From the NCBI GenBank assembly GCA_009767595.1, contig VSDK01015717.1, positions 698,919-762,918 on the forward strand: a DNA stretch of 64,000 nucleotides, given 5' to 3'. Shown in pieces: positions 12,901-21,262 of the stretch; the first letter of the stretch is position 1; every line of letters starts with the position of its first letter. The stretch comes from Symbiodinium kawagutii (taxonomy: Eukaryota > Sar > Dinophyceae > Suessiales > Symbiodiniaceae). Made by a program: the position numbers and the translations under genes. The notes beneath the pieces are model-generated. The model did no database searches. It saw only the letters and a list, made by a program, of their open reading frames with translations, and had not been told where the DNA came from.

Positions 12901-15900
12901 CCCATCTGGTACATCCGATAATTCATCCGGGTGCTCAACCAACAATATGGGAGGCGAGAGTCTTACCCATGACTCGGGGGGGGCCCAAGTCACGGGTCTC
13001 TGAGTGGTTCAAACATGTTCAAACCAATGGGTGGGGTTCAACTATTGATGAATCGCTACTATGTAGCTGTCAGCCATTAACCAAGAAACACATTTGAGGT
13101 CAATATGTGCAAATATCCTGAAGTTCATGGGCTCATAGCCAGCGGTTGCCCCCGTCAAATTGCAAGCCAGGATTGCTCCATGATCAAACCTAATTTCAGC
13201 ATGAAATAATCACCAATTCACCATTAGAGAACCGTTACTTAGCCACCAATGAACCATTACCTAACCGTTAAATGACCATGAAGTAGCCTTAGCAATCAGC
13301 CATCAATTCACTCTCAATGCACCATCAAATAACCACCATTTGGCAGCTGAACCATGATCCAACCCGGACTAGCCATAATTTTCACCATTTTCTTACCCAT
13401 TGGTCAACCATCATTGACCCATGGTTGACCATCCTTCCCCGTGCTTGTTCCTTGCTTGGATGATCATCCCATCAAGTCACATTCATGGTATAGGCCATTT
13501 TGTTTCATTTATTATTGCTACATGTAGTGATAACCATTATCAAACATCATAACCAGGGAATCCATCCCTTATCGTCAGCAATCATGACCCATCAAAAATC
13601 TGTATAAACCATTGAAGACCATGTACTACAAGCACTATAAACCATTGCCACTCTCTAAGTTTTACCAACCATGAATTAAAAACCATTTGCTACAACCACT
13701 ATAAATCACTATAAACTATAAACCATTACCACTCATCATAAAGCCTCTGTTGGCCACGGGGTGTTCATCCCTCCGCGCGGTTTCACCTCACCCCACCCGC
13801 CTTGGGTCGAACTCGCAAGAAAGCCCGCACGGCTGAATCTTGAGGCACCGACAACTGGGTGCTCGCCTGGCTGCGCTTCGCTTCAGTGTTCAACCCGGGG
13901 TTCCCAAACGTTGGTTTGTAACCCGCCATCTTGTGGCACCCCCTGATTGTAAGGTGGTTCATAGGCTGATTGACGAGGGTTACCCATGGTGAATGATGGG
14001 ATGTAGTGGTTAATTTATTATTTGTGGTTGTAAATTGGTCGATAAGTCACTTCGTTGCAGTGATTGCTTGTAGTGGAAGAATAGAACCAATCATAAACAA
14101 CACGGTGGTGAAGCCTGGTTAGATTCCTTGATTTACCAAATCTTGCCGTGGCTGTGGTTGCACAAAGTAGCTTGTTTATTCACATGTTTTTAAGCATGTG
14201 CTCTGATCACTGTCTGGCTCTCAATGGGGATCATCGAGGCACATGTGGCAGAAGCAGCTAGGTCGGCTAGGTGATCCTTGACGGAGGGCACAAGTCGCGT
14301 TCCTTTCTGCAGCACTGCGGGTAGCACCAGGAGACCTTTATCTGCTGGTGCGGGGTCGGGGCAGTGAGGGGATACGTCCATCTCGCAGGGCTTCTTTGGA
14401 GTGCCCATATCGCTCGTGATTTTTTCGTGCTTGGACAGATTCCCCAGTCCTTTGGCAGTACTCGCATGTGCAGTTTGCCGGATCTGGTCCCCGACAATCT
14501 GGCTGTTGGGGCAGGTCACATGATCGCAACTTGTGTTATGTGAGTAGGGGCCAGCGGCCTTGCACGGGTTGAACCTTGGCTGCGGCTGGTCTATGCATGT
14601 GGGCGCGTCGTGGAGGGCAACGGGGAGCAGGAGGCAGGGGGTGATGTTCCTGATAGTGACGCTTCATTTCTTCAATGCGTCCAGCCCAAGCTCCGCAGAT
14701 CTGACAGGAGGCCTTCAAGGAAGAGCAGAATTCAGAGTCCGCGCTGAGTTCTTGCCACGCTTTCCGTTCCACACGGAGAACCCTTTCCCAGCCATTCCAC
14801 TCTCGGTGAACCTTTTCAGTCTCATTGAACTTCTCACTCTAGCAAACTAGACCTCTTTCTTGCCATGTCCAAATGCCTTCTTGTGGGACAAACCTTGGAG
14901 GTTGCGAGCCTTGATCTTTCCCCTGTTCCTTTCATGACATAGTAGCTACTACATCTGAACACAAAACCGCAACCGCTACCATCCTGCAGATTAATGCCGG
15001 CCCATCCGACGAGATTGCTACATGTTTGGTGTTGGCCCATCCCGACGCAGCAACCCACCAAAAATTTGAGAGAAATATCCGCAGTTCAAAGTGATCCAAA
15101 GTATCATGAATATCCGCCATGGGGCCCCCAGACCATATTTCTTAGTGGTTGTACCCCAAACGTTCGGAACTAAAAACCTACCCTTTTTAGAACCCCAATG
15201 TGGGGCCCATGGCATGAACTATTCATTTCATTTTTTCACTAACAGTTTTGACCCGTTGGCTCAGCACAGCTTTTGCAAAACCCTCTGTGCCAAAATTTTA
15301 TTTTTGGGGAACTCCAGCGAATACATGAAGCATTTGAACATAGAGGTTTCTTCAAATTGTGGGGTACGCCCGCATCATCCAACATCAAGCATTTCAGATG
15401 TTTAGAAAAACATCGATTTTTGAGTCCCTTATGTAAAAAACCACCAAAAGTGTTCCCGGGTTTCCTGGCCAAATTGGTTGTTGTTGGTTCGACATTGTAA
15501 ACTATCTTTCACTGGGCTGACAAACCAACCCAGCCAACAATGTCCTCGTGGCCGGTGCTGCACAAGACACATTTGCAATTGCCAGCGATTCATGATGTTT
15601 TTCAGCGACAATTGTGGGCGCAATACTACTAAACTCTTCTTGGCTGCCAATGATTGATGTGGATGATCATTGATGCCACAAAAAATGTTTACCAAAATGA
15701 ACTACCAAACAAACCATAGCAAATATGGTGTGAAATTATGTTGTGCCGCAACAATGATATTCACCGCTCTCAATCATTCTCAAACAGTCTGAACCACCAT
15801 CCAACGCCTGCCAGGGCAGCCTATGTGGGTGTTGCGAAAAAACAAAACTAGGAGTGGGCCATGCGGTGACCACCAAACAATTTGATGACACTTGCGCTAC

Positions 15901-18900
15901 CACGAGCGAAGGTCGATATGAAGGGGTTGATAGCCATGATTAATGATTAGGAATGGTGAGTGGCCAGTTCATCACGAATGGGGCATTAGTTTGGCCAACT
16001 TCTACCACCATTGGCCACGAGTTCAAAACATCATCCCCACCAGTTTAACCTGCAGAAACTGACAGATGGGTATGTGCCAAGTCATAGCGGTACCCCAGTC
16101 AACCAATGGTTTCCATGGTAAAGTGATCATTTTTTGGGTGGAGCTCCATTGGTTCTCCCCATCTTGGCACCCACATTTCGCCATGGGGTTTTACCATGGA
16201 GTGCCGGCGCAGCTGAGGCCGCTGCGCTTCCGTTCACCAGTTCCACTTCGGGAGGCAGCTGCACCTGGTTCCGCTGGTGGAAAACGGCAACGGCAACCGA
16301 AAAGACAAGAGGCAGGGCCAGTGATGGTGAGTGATGGTTATTAATCAATGCATAATGGTAACCATTGTTCACCCATGATTGCTCATCATTGTTTCAGCAT
16401 GCAGCCGGTGTGGTCAAAGGCTATGGCTCGTGGTTGATGATGTTGAATTAATGATGGATAAGGATGACTGAAGGTAGGTGATTGCAAGCAGCCACCACCA
16501 GAAGAACAACAAGCAACCTCATCAGTCCCTCAGTACTTGAGAACGACTAATGAATGTTCATCATGGTTACGAATGGCTGATCAATGATGGTTTATAATAG
16601 GTGGTCATGGTTGATAATTCTTCATGGAAGGTAGAAGAAGAACAAGACAAGTCTAAAGTGATGAGATGGCAAAAAAAAATTCCCTGAGGCTGCCGATCCT
16701 GAACTACGAGTACCACATTGCTTGACTAATATTATCGATGATTCACTGTCAACGGTGGCCAAGCCACCATGTTTATGCTCAAACTGTCAACAAAAATTGG
16801 TTCATAAGGTCTCCAATACACTTTTACACAACAATCAAAATGGGAAAACATGGTAAAACCACAAAACTATGATACGGGAGTCATTTTTCAGGGGTCATTA
16901 ACCATGATGAAGCCGGTCTTTGCTGGCTGTTCCGCCCCTTGACAAACCATTTTGTTAACCATCGTTGTGGTTTACTGCTGCCGTTGAATCGTTGCAGTTG
17001 CTTGTTGATTGTCCTACTGTTGATGATTGCAGTATTTGAACGCGCAATTTTTTTGATGAAATTTCCTGTCCGTTCGCTTCGTATACATCCTGGTAAGTGG
17101 GTATGTGCCAAGCCCGTGCTCCTAAAACCCATGGTTTCCCGGTAAACTGATCATTTTTTGGGTCGGGCCCCCATTGGTTCCCCTTATCTTGGCGCATACC
17201 CAAATATTCATATGGAAAATGGTCAGTTGTGGCGGAAGGAATGCTCCAAAATCAGTGCCACCACAGCTAGGGAACCCTGCCTCGGAACCGAACCTTCCAC
17301 CTACCTCTCCTAGAGGGATCCTTGCGCTCCCATCGCTGTGGCTGTTTGTAGGATTCTGGCCGTCAGTGGTGGGAATCAGAGGCGCAGCTTGTCGACGCTG
17401 TTCTGCTGCCACTCGCGTTTTGTCAAGTAGAGAACCGATCGAGTATATGATTGACCCATGCTCGGCCACCAATCTGTTCCTGTCAGGATGAGGCATCACA
17501 GGGTTCCAAGGCTGGAAAATCAATGCTCGTAGGTGGCGGACCGTCGGGAAATACTGATGAGCACAAGCAATCTGTCCTGCTGGCTTGTCATCATTGCAGT
17601 AGTGATCAGTGATCAGTGCATGCTTGAACTGCTGCCCACTGAGTTTCCTGTGATCAGGCCAAGTCTCATGGCAAAACGCATCCTTCTTTGCATTTTTCCT
17701 ATTTTTTTTCAAGGTCATGACAGCTGCCTTCAACAAACTCAGCACATTTCTTCTCCAACAAAGTCCGGCAAACTGCCCTCACTTCGGCCTTGGTTACCTA
17801 GCTATAAACCAGCTGCGCTAACCTTTGCAGGTTGTCCCGCCTCCAACTGCGCAGTGAGGGTGCCAGCATCCGCATAGTTGAAGACGGCCACGATGAGCTC
17901 CAAATCCTCTCCTCTGCTGGTTCCACCACTTGGCGAACCAATCAGCCAGCAATGACCACAGCCGGTGGTGGTGTTTTATAGGGGCTATAAATTATAACAC
18001 TAATAATTGCTAATAATGGTTAATAATGGGTGATCATCACCAACAACACAACAATTTGGTGGTGTTTCTCAAGTCAGTTTGGGGTGCGATTTTAAAGGTT
18101 ATGCCGGGAAAAACCAACAATAAGAATGGTTGAAGAACTACTAGTTGGTGGTTTCTCAAGTCACAGGAGGTACCCCCAGTCATCACCCAAGTCATTCACC
18201 ATTCATAAAGAACGAGCCATAACTTGCTGGTATCCCCATGGCTTGAGAAATCACCACACGTACCGTACCTGATATCACCAATCTAATGGGTTCAATGACG
18301 GCTTCTGTTGTTCCAAGGGGTCTCGATCAATGAACCCATCAACGGAAGCAACAGTCACGAGCCAAAGAAATGAAGCAGTCCCTTGGTTGCACCTCGACAC
18401 CTGTGCGAGAAGAAGTGCCAAACTGCAGCCAAGGTATCAAACTCTCGTTGGCAACATCTGATTGGTGCTTGCTGAGGGGCCTCCCAACAAATATGCTCCA
18501 GTAATTCCGAAGAATGTTCCCAACTGGCGGTCAAAATCCTTAGTCCCCCTGGTTCCTCTATCATTAACCAGCTCGTTTTCCCTATAGTTTTTTGGTTAAA
18601 CCCCCTATTATTAGTTGGTTAACTGCTTGACCCATAGCCATATATAGCTGGTATATCCCCTATATAGTCAGTTGTTTGTTGTTATCCCCTTTTATTGGCC
18701 ATTTACCAGCTAGTTAACCATTGTTGTTGGTTGGTCAATATTGACCCATAGCCAACTACCACCTGGTGACACCACTCCTGGGGGGCCAACTCTGAACGCC
18801 CCTGGCGGCCTCGGCCAACCACCAACCACCAGCCCTTGGGAACAGCAGCAGCTCCTCGGACAGCTGCGTAAGGCAGCCGCATCTCCACGAAGAAAGGCTT

Positions 18901-20709
18901 GAAGACTCGCAAAGGCGTCCTGAGGAAATGGCCATGGCCACAGGTTCGCTACAGGTTCTGAGGACGTGGTTGGTGGCAAAAACAACAGGTCATAGCTATC
19001 TGACTTGATACAAATCACTAAATGCACGATGATACATGTCTAAATGATACCCAAATTACTAAATAGATCTAAATACCATAGTTCATGGCCCATAGCTACT
19101 TTATACAAATTACTAAATGCCTGATGATATTGTATGATGATACACAAGCAAATAAAACACAAAACCATTTGAACCCACCAACTAGTCAGTATATGACGTT
19201 GTCACCGAACCTGAAAGTTATGGATCATGAGAAACACCCCGAGGAATTTCAGGCATCCTCCTCCTATGCATGGCGTTTTTTCCTTGTGCCCACAAAAGCG
19301 ATCAAACCACAACGGGGGGTCCGGTGAGACACACAGGAGCTGAAATCAGGTATGGGTTCATAGAACATCAGCCATTGAGCTACTACAACCAGGGGGGACT
19401 TACTAATATTGATTGTCTCTATTAATGATTGCGGCCCCGTATATGTACAACTGGAAGTAGTAGTGGTCCATCATGCTTAAACACTTGACCATGGCAAACA
19501 CTGTTTGATAACAATGACACGCCTTGTGACATCTCTGACCAGGATATCTTGCATCTGAAAAAATAAACAACTCCATATTAGGAAGCATACTTAAGCAGTA
19601 TTATCAACCACCATTCGTGAGAATTCACTTGTACTGACCATCATGGGACACTATCTGAATAGTGGTTAGGTGCCTCATCCCAAACCTATGCCGGTCACTT
19701 CGACACCAGCAACCAAATAATAAGTACAATGGTTAAGAATCAACAACGGCCACCAGCAACCAAATCCAGTAATTGTGTTGGTAATACCCCAGGTTTTTTG
19801 TTGATCATACCCAAGTAGTATCCAAATGCTCCATGTACGGTATATTCACCTACGTTTAGGTGATGTTCGGAGTAAATGTTGGCGAATAAAGCAGACACAC
19901 GGACATCCATGATGATTATTGGTTCTACCACATGGTAGCCATACCCCTGTGATTGTTGCCCGCCTCTGTGATTGTCGGTTTTACCCAACTAGTATATACT
20001 AGTGCTGCTGGTTCCATCCCATACGCGGTCCCACCTCAAAACCAGTTAATTGATGTAAGTAGTTAATGCATCAACTTTTAAACATTACGTCTTTCCAATC
20101 ATTCTGAAACAGTATTAGTCATTAATACATGGCACATTGGCTACGTTCTCCTTTTAATTGTTGGCTATACCATCTTATTTTGGAAATTGCCAAATATCTG
20201 CAATCAAAACATAACAACCAACAATACTAGTTGGTCAACACCTCATTGTATGGATTGGTATATCTGGGTATATTGTTGGTTCAACCCCATAACTGGTTGG
20301 GTTATACCTGTTTGATCGTTGGGTATACCATGTTTTACCCATACCCCTATGATTGAAATCACCTGTTATACCATGTTACCAGTACATCATGTCATACCAT
20401 GTCATACCCGTGTGATTGTTGATTATACCATTTCTATACCGTGCTATACCAACAATCCCCCAAATATACGGTATAGGATGGTATAGCCAACAGCTGTGAT
20501 TGTTGCAAAGCACAGTAAAAAAATAATAGTATTTGAGTATGATTTGGGTATCATAGCATTCGTTTGATTGTCGGTTGCACCCCCTCTTGAAAACCCCGTT
20601 TCAACCAGCAACCAGCCATCACTGCTGGGGCCGGGCACTGCGCACGGGTGGCAGAGATGCCTTCGGAGGTCACGGCAAAGGCCTCTACCGTTGGCCCGGC
20701 GGCGAACGT
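663..20709 (-). CDS. Alpha-2-macroglobulin-like thioester protein, multi-exon gene (partial)
   Basis: Thirteen minus-strand exons, listed separately, reproduce successive conserved blocks of the alpha-2-macroglobulin/complement-C3/TEP family from late MG7 to the thioester domain. Seen: ordered motifs PFFVEMRLPYAAVRG, RGEDLELIVAVFNY, LGSWQIQAEA, KAEGIP, LPDSAVDGSAR, VVGDLLGP, LDRLLQIPTG, CGEQNM, APNVYVAKYL, GYGRELTYRHGDGSFSAF. Splice phases agree at most junctions. Known of the family: large secreted or surface proteins whose Cys-Gln thioester covalently traps proteases or tags targets. Inferred role here: extracellular protease trapping or opsonin-like defence. Exons are 54-267 nt, introns 31 nt to about 4 kb. 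The N-terminal MG1-6 and bait region are not located with certainty; candidates lie at 25.3, 45.6 and 46.4 kb. The C-terminal receptor-binding domain is not recognised. Intact thioester and open exons argue against a dead copy. Confidence 0.8.
961..1193 (-). CDS. Exon following the GSFSAF block, probable thioester-domain continuation
   Basis: Open in one frame: ETVGETSTWSSLVQTK, then a hydrophilic stretch ending AHDRDAAQGTAS. The first codon is completed in phase by the preceding exon (G plus AA = Glu), and the ETSTW start resembles GSTWLTAFV of the family; beyond that no resemblance is visible. Acceptor TTTTTCAAG; donor CATCA|GTGTGA. Confidence 0.55.
1392..1445 (-). CDS. A2M-like exon: GYGRELTYRHGDGSFSAF
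   Basis: 54 nt encoding GYGRELTYRHGDGSFSAF, matching the thioester-domain block GYQRxLxYxxxDGSYSAFG. Acceptor CCCTCCAG with pyrimidine tract; donor TTCG|GCAAGT is a textbook GC donor of dinoflagellates. Confidence 0.85.
1450..3330. other. Intron: mostly unassigned
   Basis: Between the GYGREL and GCGEQ exons. Holds the telomere-like tract, an unsupported 137-codon plus frame (1643-2056), TAAA repeats at 3050-3115 and a GC-rich patch at 2820-2960 that I could not read as an exon. A micro-exon linking the two A2M blocks is expected somewhere here. Confidence 0.5.
2270..2328 (+). repeat. Interstitial telomere-like repeat
   Basis: Seven or so units of TTTAGGG and TTTTAGGG in a row. TTTAGGG is the telomere unit reported for dinoflagellates and plants. 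Confidence 0.7.
3331..3415 (-). CDS. A2M-like exon: thioester GCGEQNM
   Basis: Begins with the second and third bases of a Gly codon, then CGEQNMITLAPNVYVAKYLL and ATGKMT. The Cys and Gln of the internal thioester are both present, so bond formation is possible. Acceptor GATCAG at 3416. The 3' end is provisional (TTGG|GCGTTG). A micro-exon encoding the link to GYGREL is probably missing from this list. Confidence 0.88.
3417..4539. other. Intron without visible gene
   Basis: AT-rich with GGATATT and ACTAGTTG words; half a family A element at about 4075. No exon seen. Confidence 0.5.
4540..4609 (-). CDS. A2M-like exon: GDLLGP...LDRLL segment
   Basis: 23 codons plus one base: VTVVGDLLGPSISG, LDRLLQIPT. 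Matches the family block VxVxGDxLGPxLxNLDxLLRMPYG that leads directly into CGEQ. Acceptor GGTCTCAG, donor CCACAG|GTGAGG. The trailing G plus GT of the next exon makes the Gly of GCGEQ. Confidence 0.88.
4610..5760. other. Intron without visible gene
   Basis: Two direct copies of about 110 bp (TTGGATATTGATrGCTG...GATCAATGGTATGGTCA) at 4985-5065 and 5085-5145. A GC patch at 5150-5290 is open but unassigned. Confidence 0.5.
5764..5857. mobile_element. MITE family B copy
   Basis: About 95 bp: TTGGTGG...ACCCCTGTGAAAAATATTAG, TCAACCAACC, ending GTGAAACCACCAA. Confidence 0.7.
5863..6720 (-). CDS. Acidic, Trp/Glu-rich open frame, unknown
   Basis: Open from 6720 to a TAA at 5863, far more GC-rich than its surroundings. 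Begins Ser/Thr/Asn/His-rich (a CAG-type repeat region), then HIKEKDEAEIHLKEEVAEED, EKWMQRWDTVDLAAPQDD, WHPTCTCHCAEVHRKSEGDG, ending basic. No ATG near the 5' end, so probably an exon following an AG near 6720. The last 30 bases run into MITE family B. Lies in an intron of the A2M-like gene on the same strand; origin unknown. Confidence 0.5.
   Translation of the reverse strand, partial: FHQDSRWGSPSTATPQHSTTTATATHEGHSKGSSNSNSHTHSSNLHVPKEQAEDVVHIKEKDEAEIHLKEEVAEEDDHNLCPGVRDAQPEEEPMDDACDEVESAEKWMQRWDTVDLAAPQDDVGEDETWGTWKPIPSSQSTTEVEDKSWHWDTWHPTCTCHCAEVHRKSEGDGACCDLKQGVALRKNHSTSPLYDAMRQFCEHKIAPSVGYADLFGQAPGDCCGFIVLPTSPIFKVILRAVMGSLQSAKGLSRSLPGLQRVGRSVSWVYQKSVRSKYMAGGLKHV
6885..8112 (+). repeat. 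11-bp satellite (CAACCATCATT)n, about 110 copies
   Basis: Degenerate tandem array of CAACCATCATT with variants CGACCATCATT, CAACCATCAGT and CAACGATCATT. Because 11 is not a multiple of 3 and no register contains a stop, all plus frames stay open and cycle through an 11-residue peptide (STIIQPSFNHH). The resulting 140-230 codon frames are not genes. Related degenerate copies at 10.84-11.06 and 33.09-33.15 kb. Confidence 0.9.
8254..8446 (-). CDS. A2M-like exon: LPDSAV.GSAR segment
   Basis: 3' half encodes EETKTLTLPDSAVDGSARLA, matching the family block xLxLPxxxVPGSARxxVxVxGD just upstream of the thioester. Donor CTGGCT|GTCTCT, phase 0, fits the phase 0 entry of 4609. The 5' boundary is not fixed: acceptors near 8446, 8442 and 8430 are all possible. 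An antisense open frame of 118 codons over the same DNA is a shadow. Confidence 0.7.
8514..9600. other. Intron, mixed GC patches
   Basis: Minus frame 9217-9549 (110 codons) is open but shows no splice or family support. No other structure seen. Confidence 0.4.
9611..9850 (-). CDS. Cys/Trp/His-rich open frame, possible zinc-binding retroelement piece
   Basis: Reads TKGCWFWKHSSGGDYCCQKC followed by SHTGGGEHGQKCEAKKF, giving a C-x-W-x(n)-CCxxC-x(n)-H-x3-C pattern that I associate with dinoflagellate repeat-derived proteins. Two other minus frames and a 163-codon plus frame are also open. A GTGAGT donor follows at 9598, and a 29-bp direct duplication (GAGTyTGCGGCCyTAAACGCA) lies next to it. Confidence 0.35.
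   Translation of the reverse strand: MCTTRRGESSAWGYGNPKDRRRTKGCWFWKHSSGGDYCCQKCSHTGGGEHGQKCEAKKFLYQQTDVKERRGKPGASILQ
10187..10268 (-). CDS. A2M-like exon: (PE)GIP segment
   Basis: Encodes GIPVSITETILVDLTGEEAE then RLHQKVQ. Acceptor CGCTGGCAG, donor TTCAAG|GTAGAG. Enters in phase 0, leaves in phase 1. Family position: start of the thioester-domain-flanking CUB strand. Confidence 0.75.
11104..11199. mobile_element. MITE family B copy
   Basis: TTGGTGGTTTGAACCCC, TATGAAAAATATTAGTCAAC, ending GATTGAAACCACCAAACAG. Confidence 0.75.
11475..11561 (-). CDS. A2M-like exon: LGSWQIQAEA segment
   Basis: Exactly 29 codons, phase 0 to 0: ALGSWQIQAEATSG, LLHDAMRRPLRVKAE. Acceptor CGCTCCAG, donor GCCGAG|GCACGC (GC type). 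Joining to 10268 gives RPLRVKAEGIPVSI, matching the family block LxVxPEGxxxE. Confidence 0.8.
13801..13942 (-). CDS. A2M-like exon: CUB-side segment before thioester domain
   Basis: Encodes QLSVPQDSAVRAFLRVRPK at its 3' end, the block that in the family precedes LGxxxIxAxA. Donor CCCAAG|GCGGGT is a GC donor in phase 0 and joins exactly to ALGSWQIQ at 11561. The 5' boundary is uncertain: acceptors at 13943 (ATCAG) and within the sequence (CTGAAG, about 13893) are possible; the latter fits the phase of the preceding exon. Confidence 0.65.
14338..14772 (-). pseudogene. LINE-type zinc-finger fragment
   Basis: One frame carries two C2H2-like fingers: CQICGAWAGRIEEMKRHYQE-HH and CEYCQRTGESVQARKNHERY-GH. 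They are separated by an in-frame TAA at 14536. Upstream text (WQELSADSEFCSSLKAS) resembles the region before the fingers of dinoflagellate LINE proteins. The stop lies in a 36-nt segment that begins GTGCAAG and ends CACAAG, so it may be decay or a very short intron. Confidence 0.5.
14850..16060. other. Intron without visible gene
   Basis: Contains element E. Weak open frames only. Confidence 0.5.
15117..15213. mobile_element. MITE-like element E
   Basis: Inverted ends GCCATGGGGCCCC / GGGGCCCATGGC about 97 bp apart with AT-rich interior; single copy seen. Confidence 0.5.
16066..16174. mobile_element. MITE family D copy 1
   Basis: GATGGGTATGTGCCAAG to CTTGGCACCCAC, interior GTAAAGTGATCATTTTTTGG. 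Confidence 0.6.
16195..16264 (-). CDS. A2M-like exon: MG8 continuation
   Basis: Encodes VQLPPEVELVNGSAAASAAPALH plus one base. A long pyrimidine tract precedes the CCAG acceptor and the donor is CATG|GTAAAA. Family resemblance is weak here, but position between two recognised exons and phase 0 entry support membership. Confidence 0.6.
17097..17203. mobile_element. MITE family D copy 2
   Basis: GTGGGTATGTGCCAAG to CTTGGCGCATACCCAA, same interior TGATCATTTTTTGGG as copy 1. Confidence 0.65.
17122..17745 (-). CDS. 207-codon open frame of unknown nature
   Basis: Longest frame of the region: LKKNRKNAKKDAFCHETWPD, HALITDHYCNDDKPAGQIAC, VRHLRALIFQPWNPVMPHPD, EHGSIIYSIGSLLDKTRVAA. It lies inside the intron between A2M exons 17823 and 16264. 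Its last 27 codons fall in the MITE family D copy, so at least the end is not ancestral protein. Not recognised. Confidence 0.35.
   Translation of the reverse strand: MLSLLKAAVMTLKKNRKNAKKDAFCHETWPDHRKLSGQQFKHALITDHYCNDDKPAGQIACAHQYFPTVRHLRALIFQPWNPVMPHPDRNRLVAEHGSIIYSIGSLLDKTRVAAEQRRQAAPLIPTTDGQNPTNSHSDGSARIPLGEVGGRFGSEAGFPSCGGTDFGAFLPPQLTIFHMNIWVCAKIRGTNGGPTQKMISLPGNHGF
17823..17911 (-). CDS. A2M-like exon: MG8-type segment
   Basis: Encodes GEDLELIVAVFNYADAG then TLTAQLEAGQPAK, matching the family pattern RGExFxLxATVxNYL...VxLEASP. Acceptor AG at 17912, donor AAAG|GTTAGC in phase 0. Next exon at 16264 starts in phase 0. Confidence 0.85.
18147..18258. mobile_element. MITE family A-related copy
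   Basis: GGTGGTTTCTCAAGTCACAG and inverted partner GGCTTGAGAAATCACC. A similar pair lies at 21159-21262. Confidence 0.55.
18855..18919 (-). CDS. A2M-like exon: PFFVE...LPYAAVRG bridge
   Basis: Encodes TPLRVFKPFFVEMRLPYAAVRG, the most diagnostic non-thioester signature of the family (QPFFVELxLPYSVVRGE). Acceptor TTTCCTCAG. The 3' boundary is ambiguous because AGGAG-type bases occur on both sides of the intron; CCGAG|GAGCTG gives a GA donor, and joining to 17911 gives VRGEDLEL with no frame change. Confidence 0.85.
19030..20430. other. Intron without visible gene
   Basis: AT-rich; 20.2-20.5 kb is built from TATACCAT/GGTTATACC words in repeated short form. Confidence 0.5.
20639..20709 (-). CDS. 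A2M-like exon: end of MG7
   Basis: Encodes TFAAGPTVEAFAVTSEG followed by ISATRAQ, matching the family block after the ITTW motif (xxAFxxSxxxGI). A preceding AG is at GTTGAG; a slightly earlier AG is possible. The donor GTGCCC leaves the phase (CA|) that the next exon at 18919 completes to CAG, giving ATRAQTPLRVF. Short GC-rich island in AT-rich repeats. Confidence 0.7.
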
Positions 20710-21158
20710 CTCAACGTGATGCTGGTCACGAGGGGTACCTGTTTGTAACCGAAGGGTTACGAACAGGGATTATAAGGATTAAAGGTCTTATTACATTTTT
20801 ATAGGGGATTGTTGTTACCCTAATTAGCAATGGTTGTGTAGATTTTTAAAAGGGATGAATGCTCGTGTAGATTCTTAAAGGGGATGATAAAGATTAATAG
20901 CGAAAATTCAAGGATTCTCTAGGGTTAACTATGGCTAATAATGGTTTTTATTAGGGGGTTATATTAGGGGGTTACAATGGCTTGTTGGTTTTTATGAATT
21001 ATAGGGATTGATAGGGAAAACTTACAGATTCTCTAGGGTTAATAAGAAAGAAAATCTTGGAATTTTCCAGGGTTAATATTGTCTAGGAGATGAAAATGGT
21101 TTATAACAGGGGACAATTAACCAACAACAAACCCACGGGTTAAATGACTATCGTATGC

Positions 21159-21262
21159 TGGCTTCTCAAGTCACAGGGAACCCTCCAAAAAAACTGGTTT
21201 ATTACAAACAATGGTTGATATAAACGATGATTTGGGGGTACCCTATTCTTAGAAATCATCAC
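21159..21262. mobile_element. MITE family A-related copy
   Basis: GGCTTCTCAAGTCACAGGGA at one end, TACCCTATTCTTAGAAATCA at the other, with the GGTTTATTACAAAC loop typical of the family. Confidence 0.55.

Larger units (their letters stand above)
10490..13790. other. Intronic repeat-rich DNA
   Basis: Except for exon 11475-11561 and the family B copy, this holds degenerate CAACCAT/ATGGTTGA words on both strands: mostly CCATCAATTCA at 10.8-11.4 kb and the reverse, GGTTGAAT, at 11.6-12.1 kb, so the two sides form a loose inverted pair around the exon. Confidence 0.5.
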
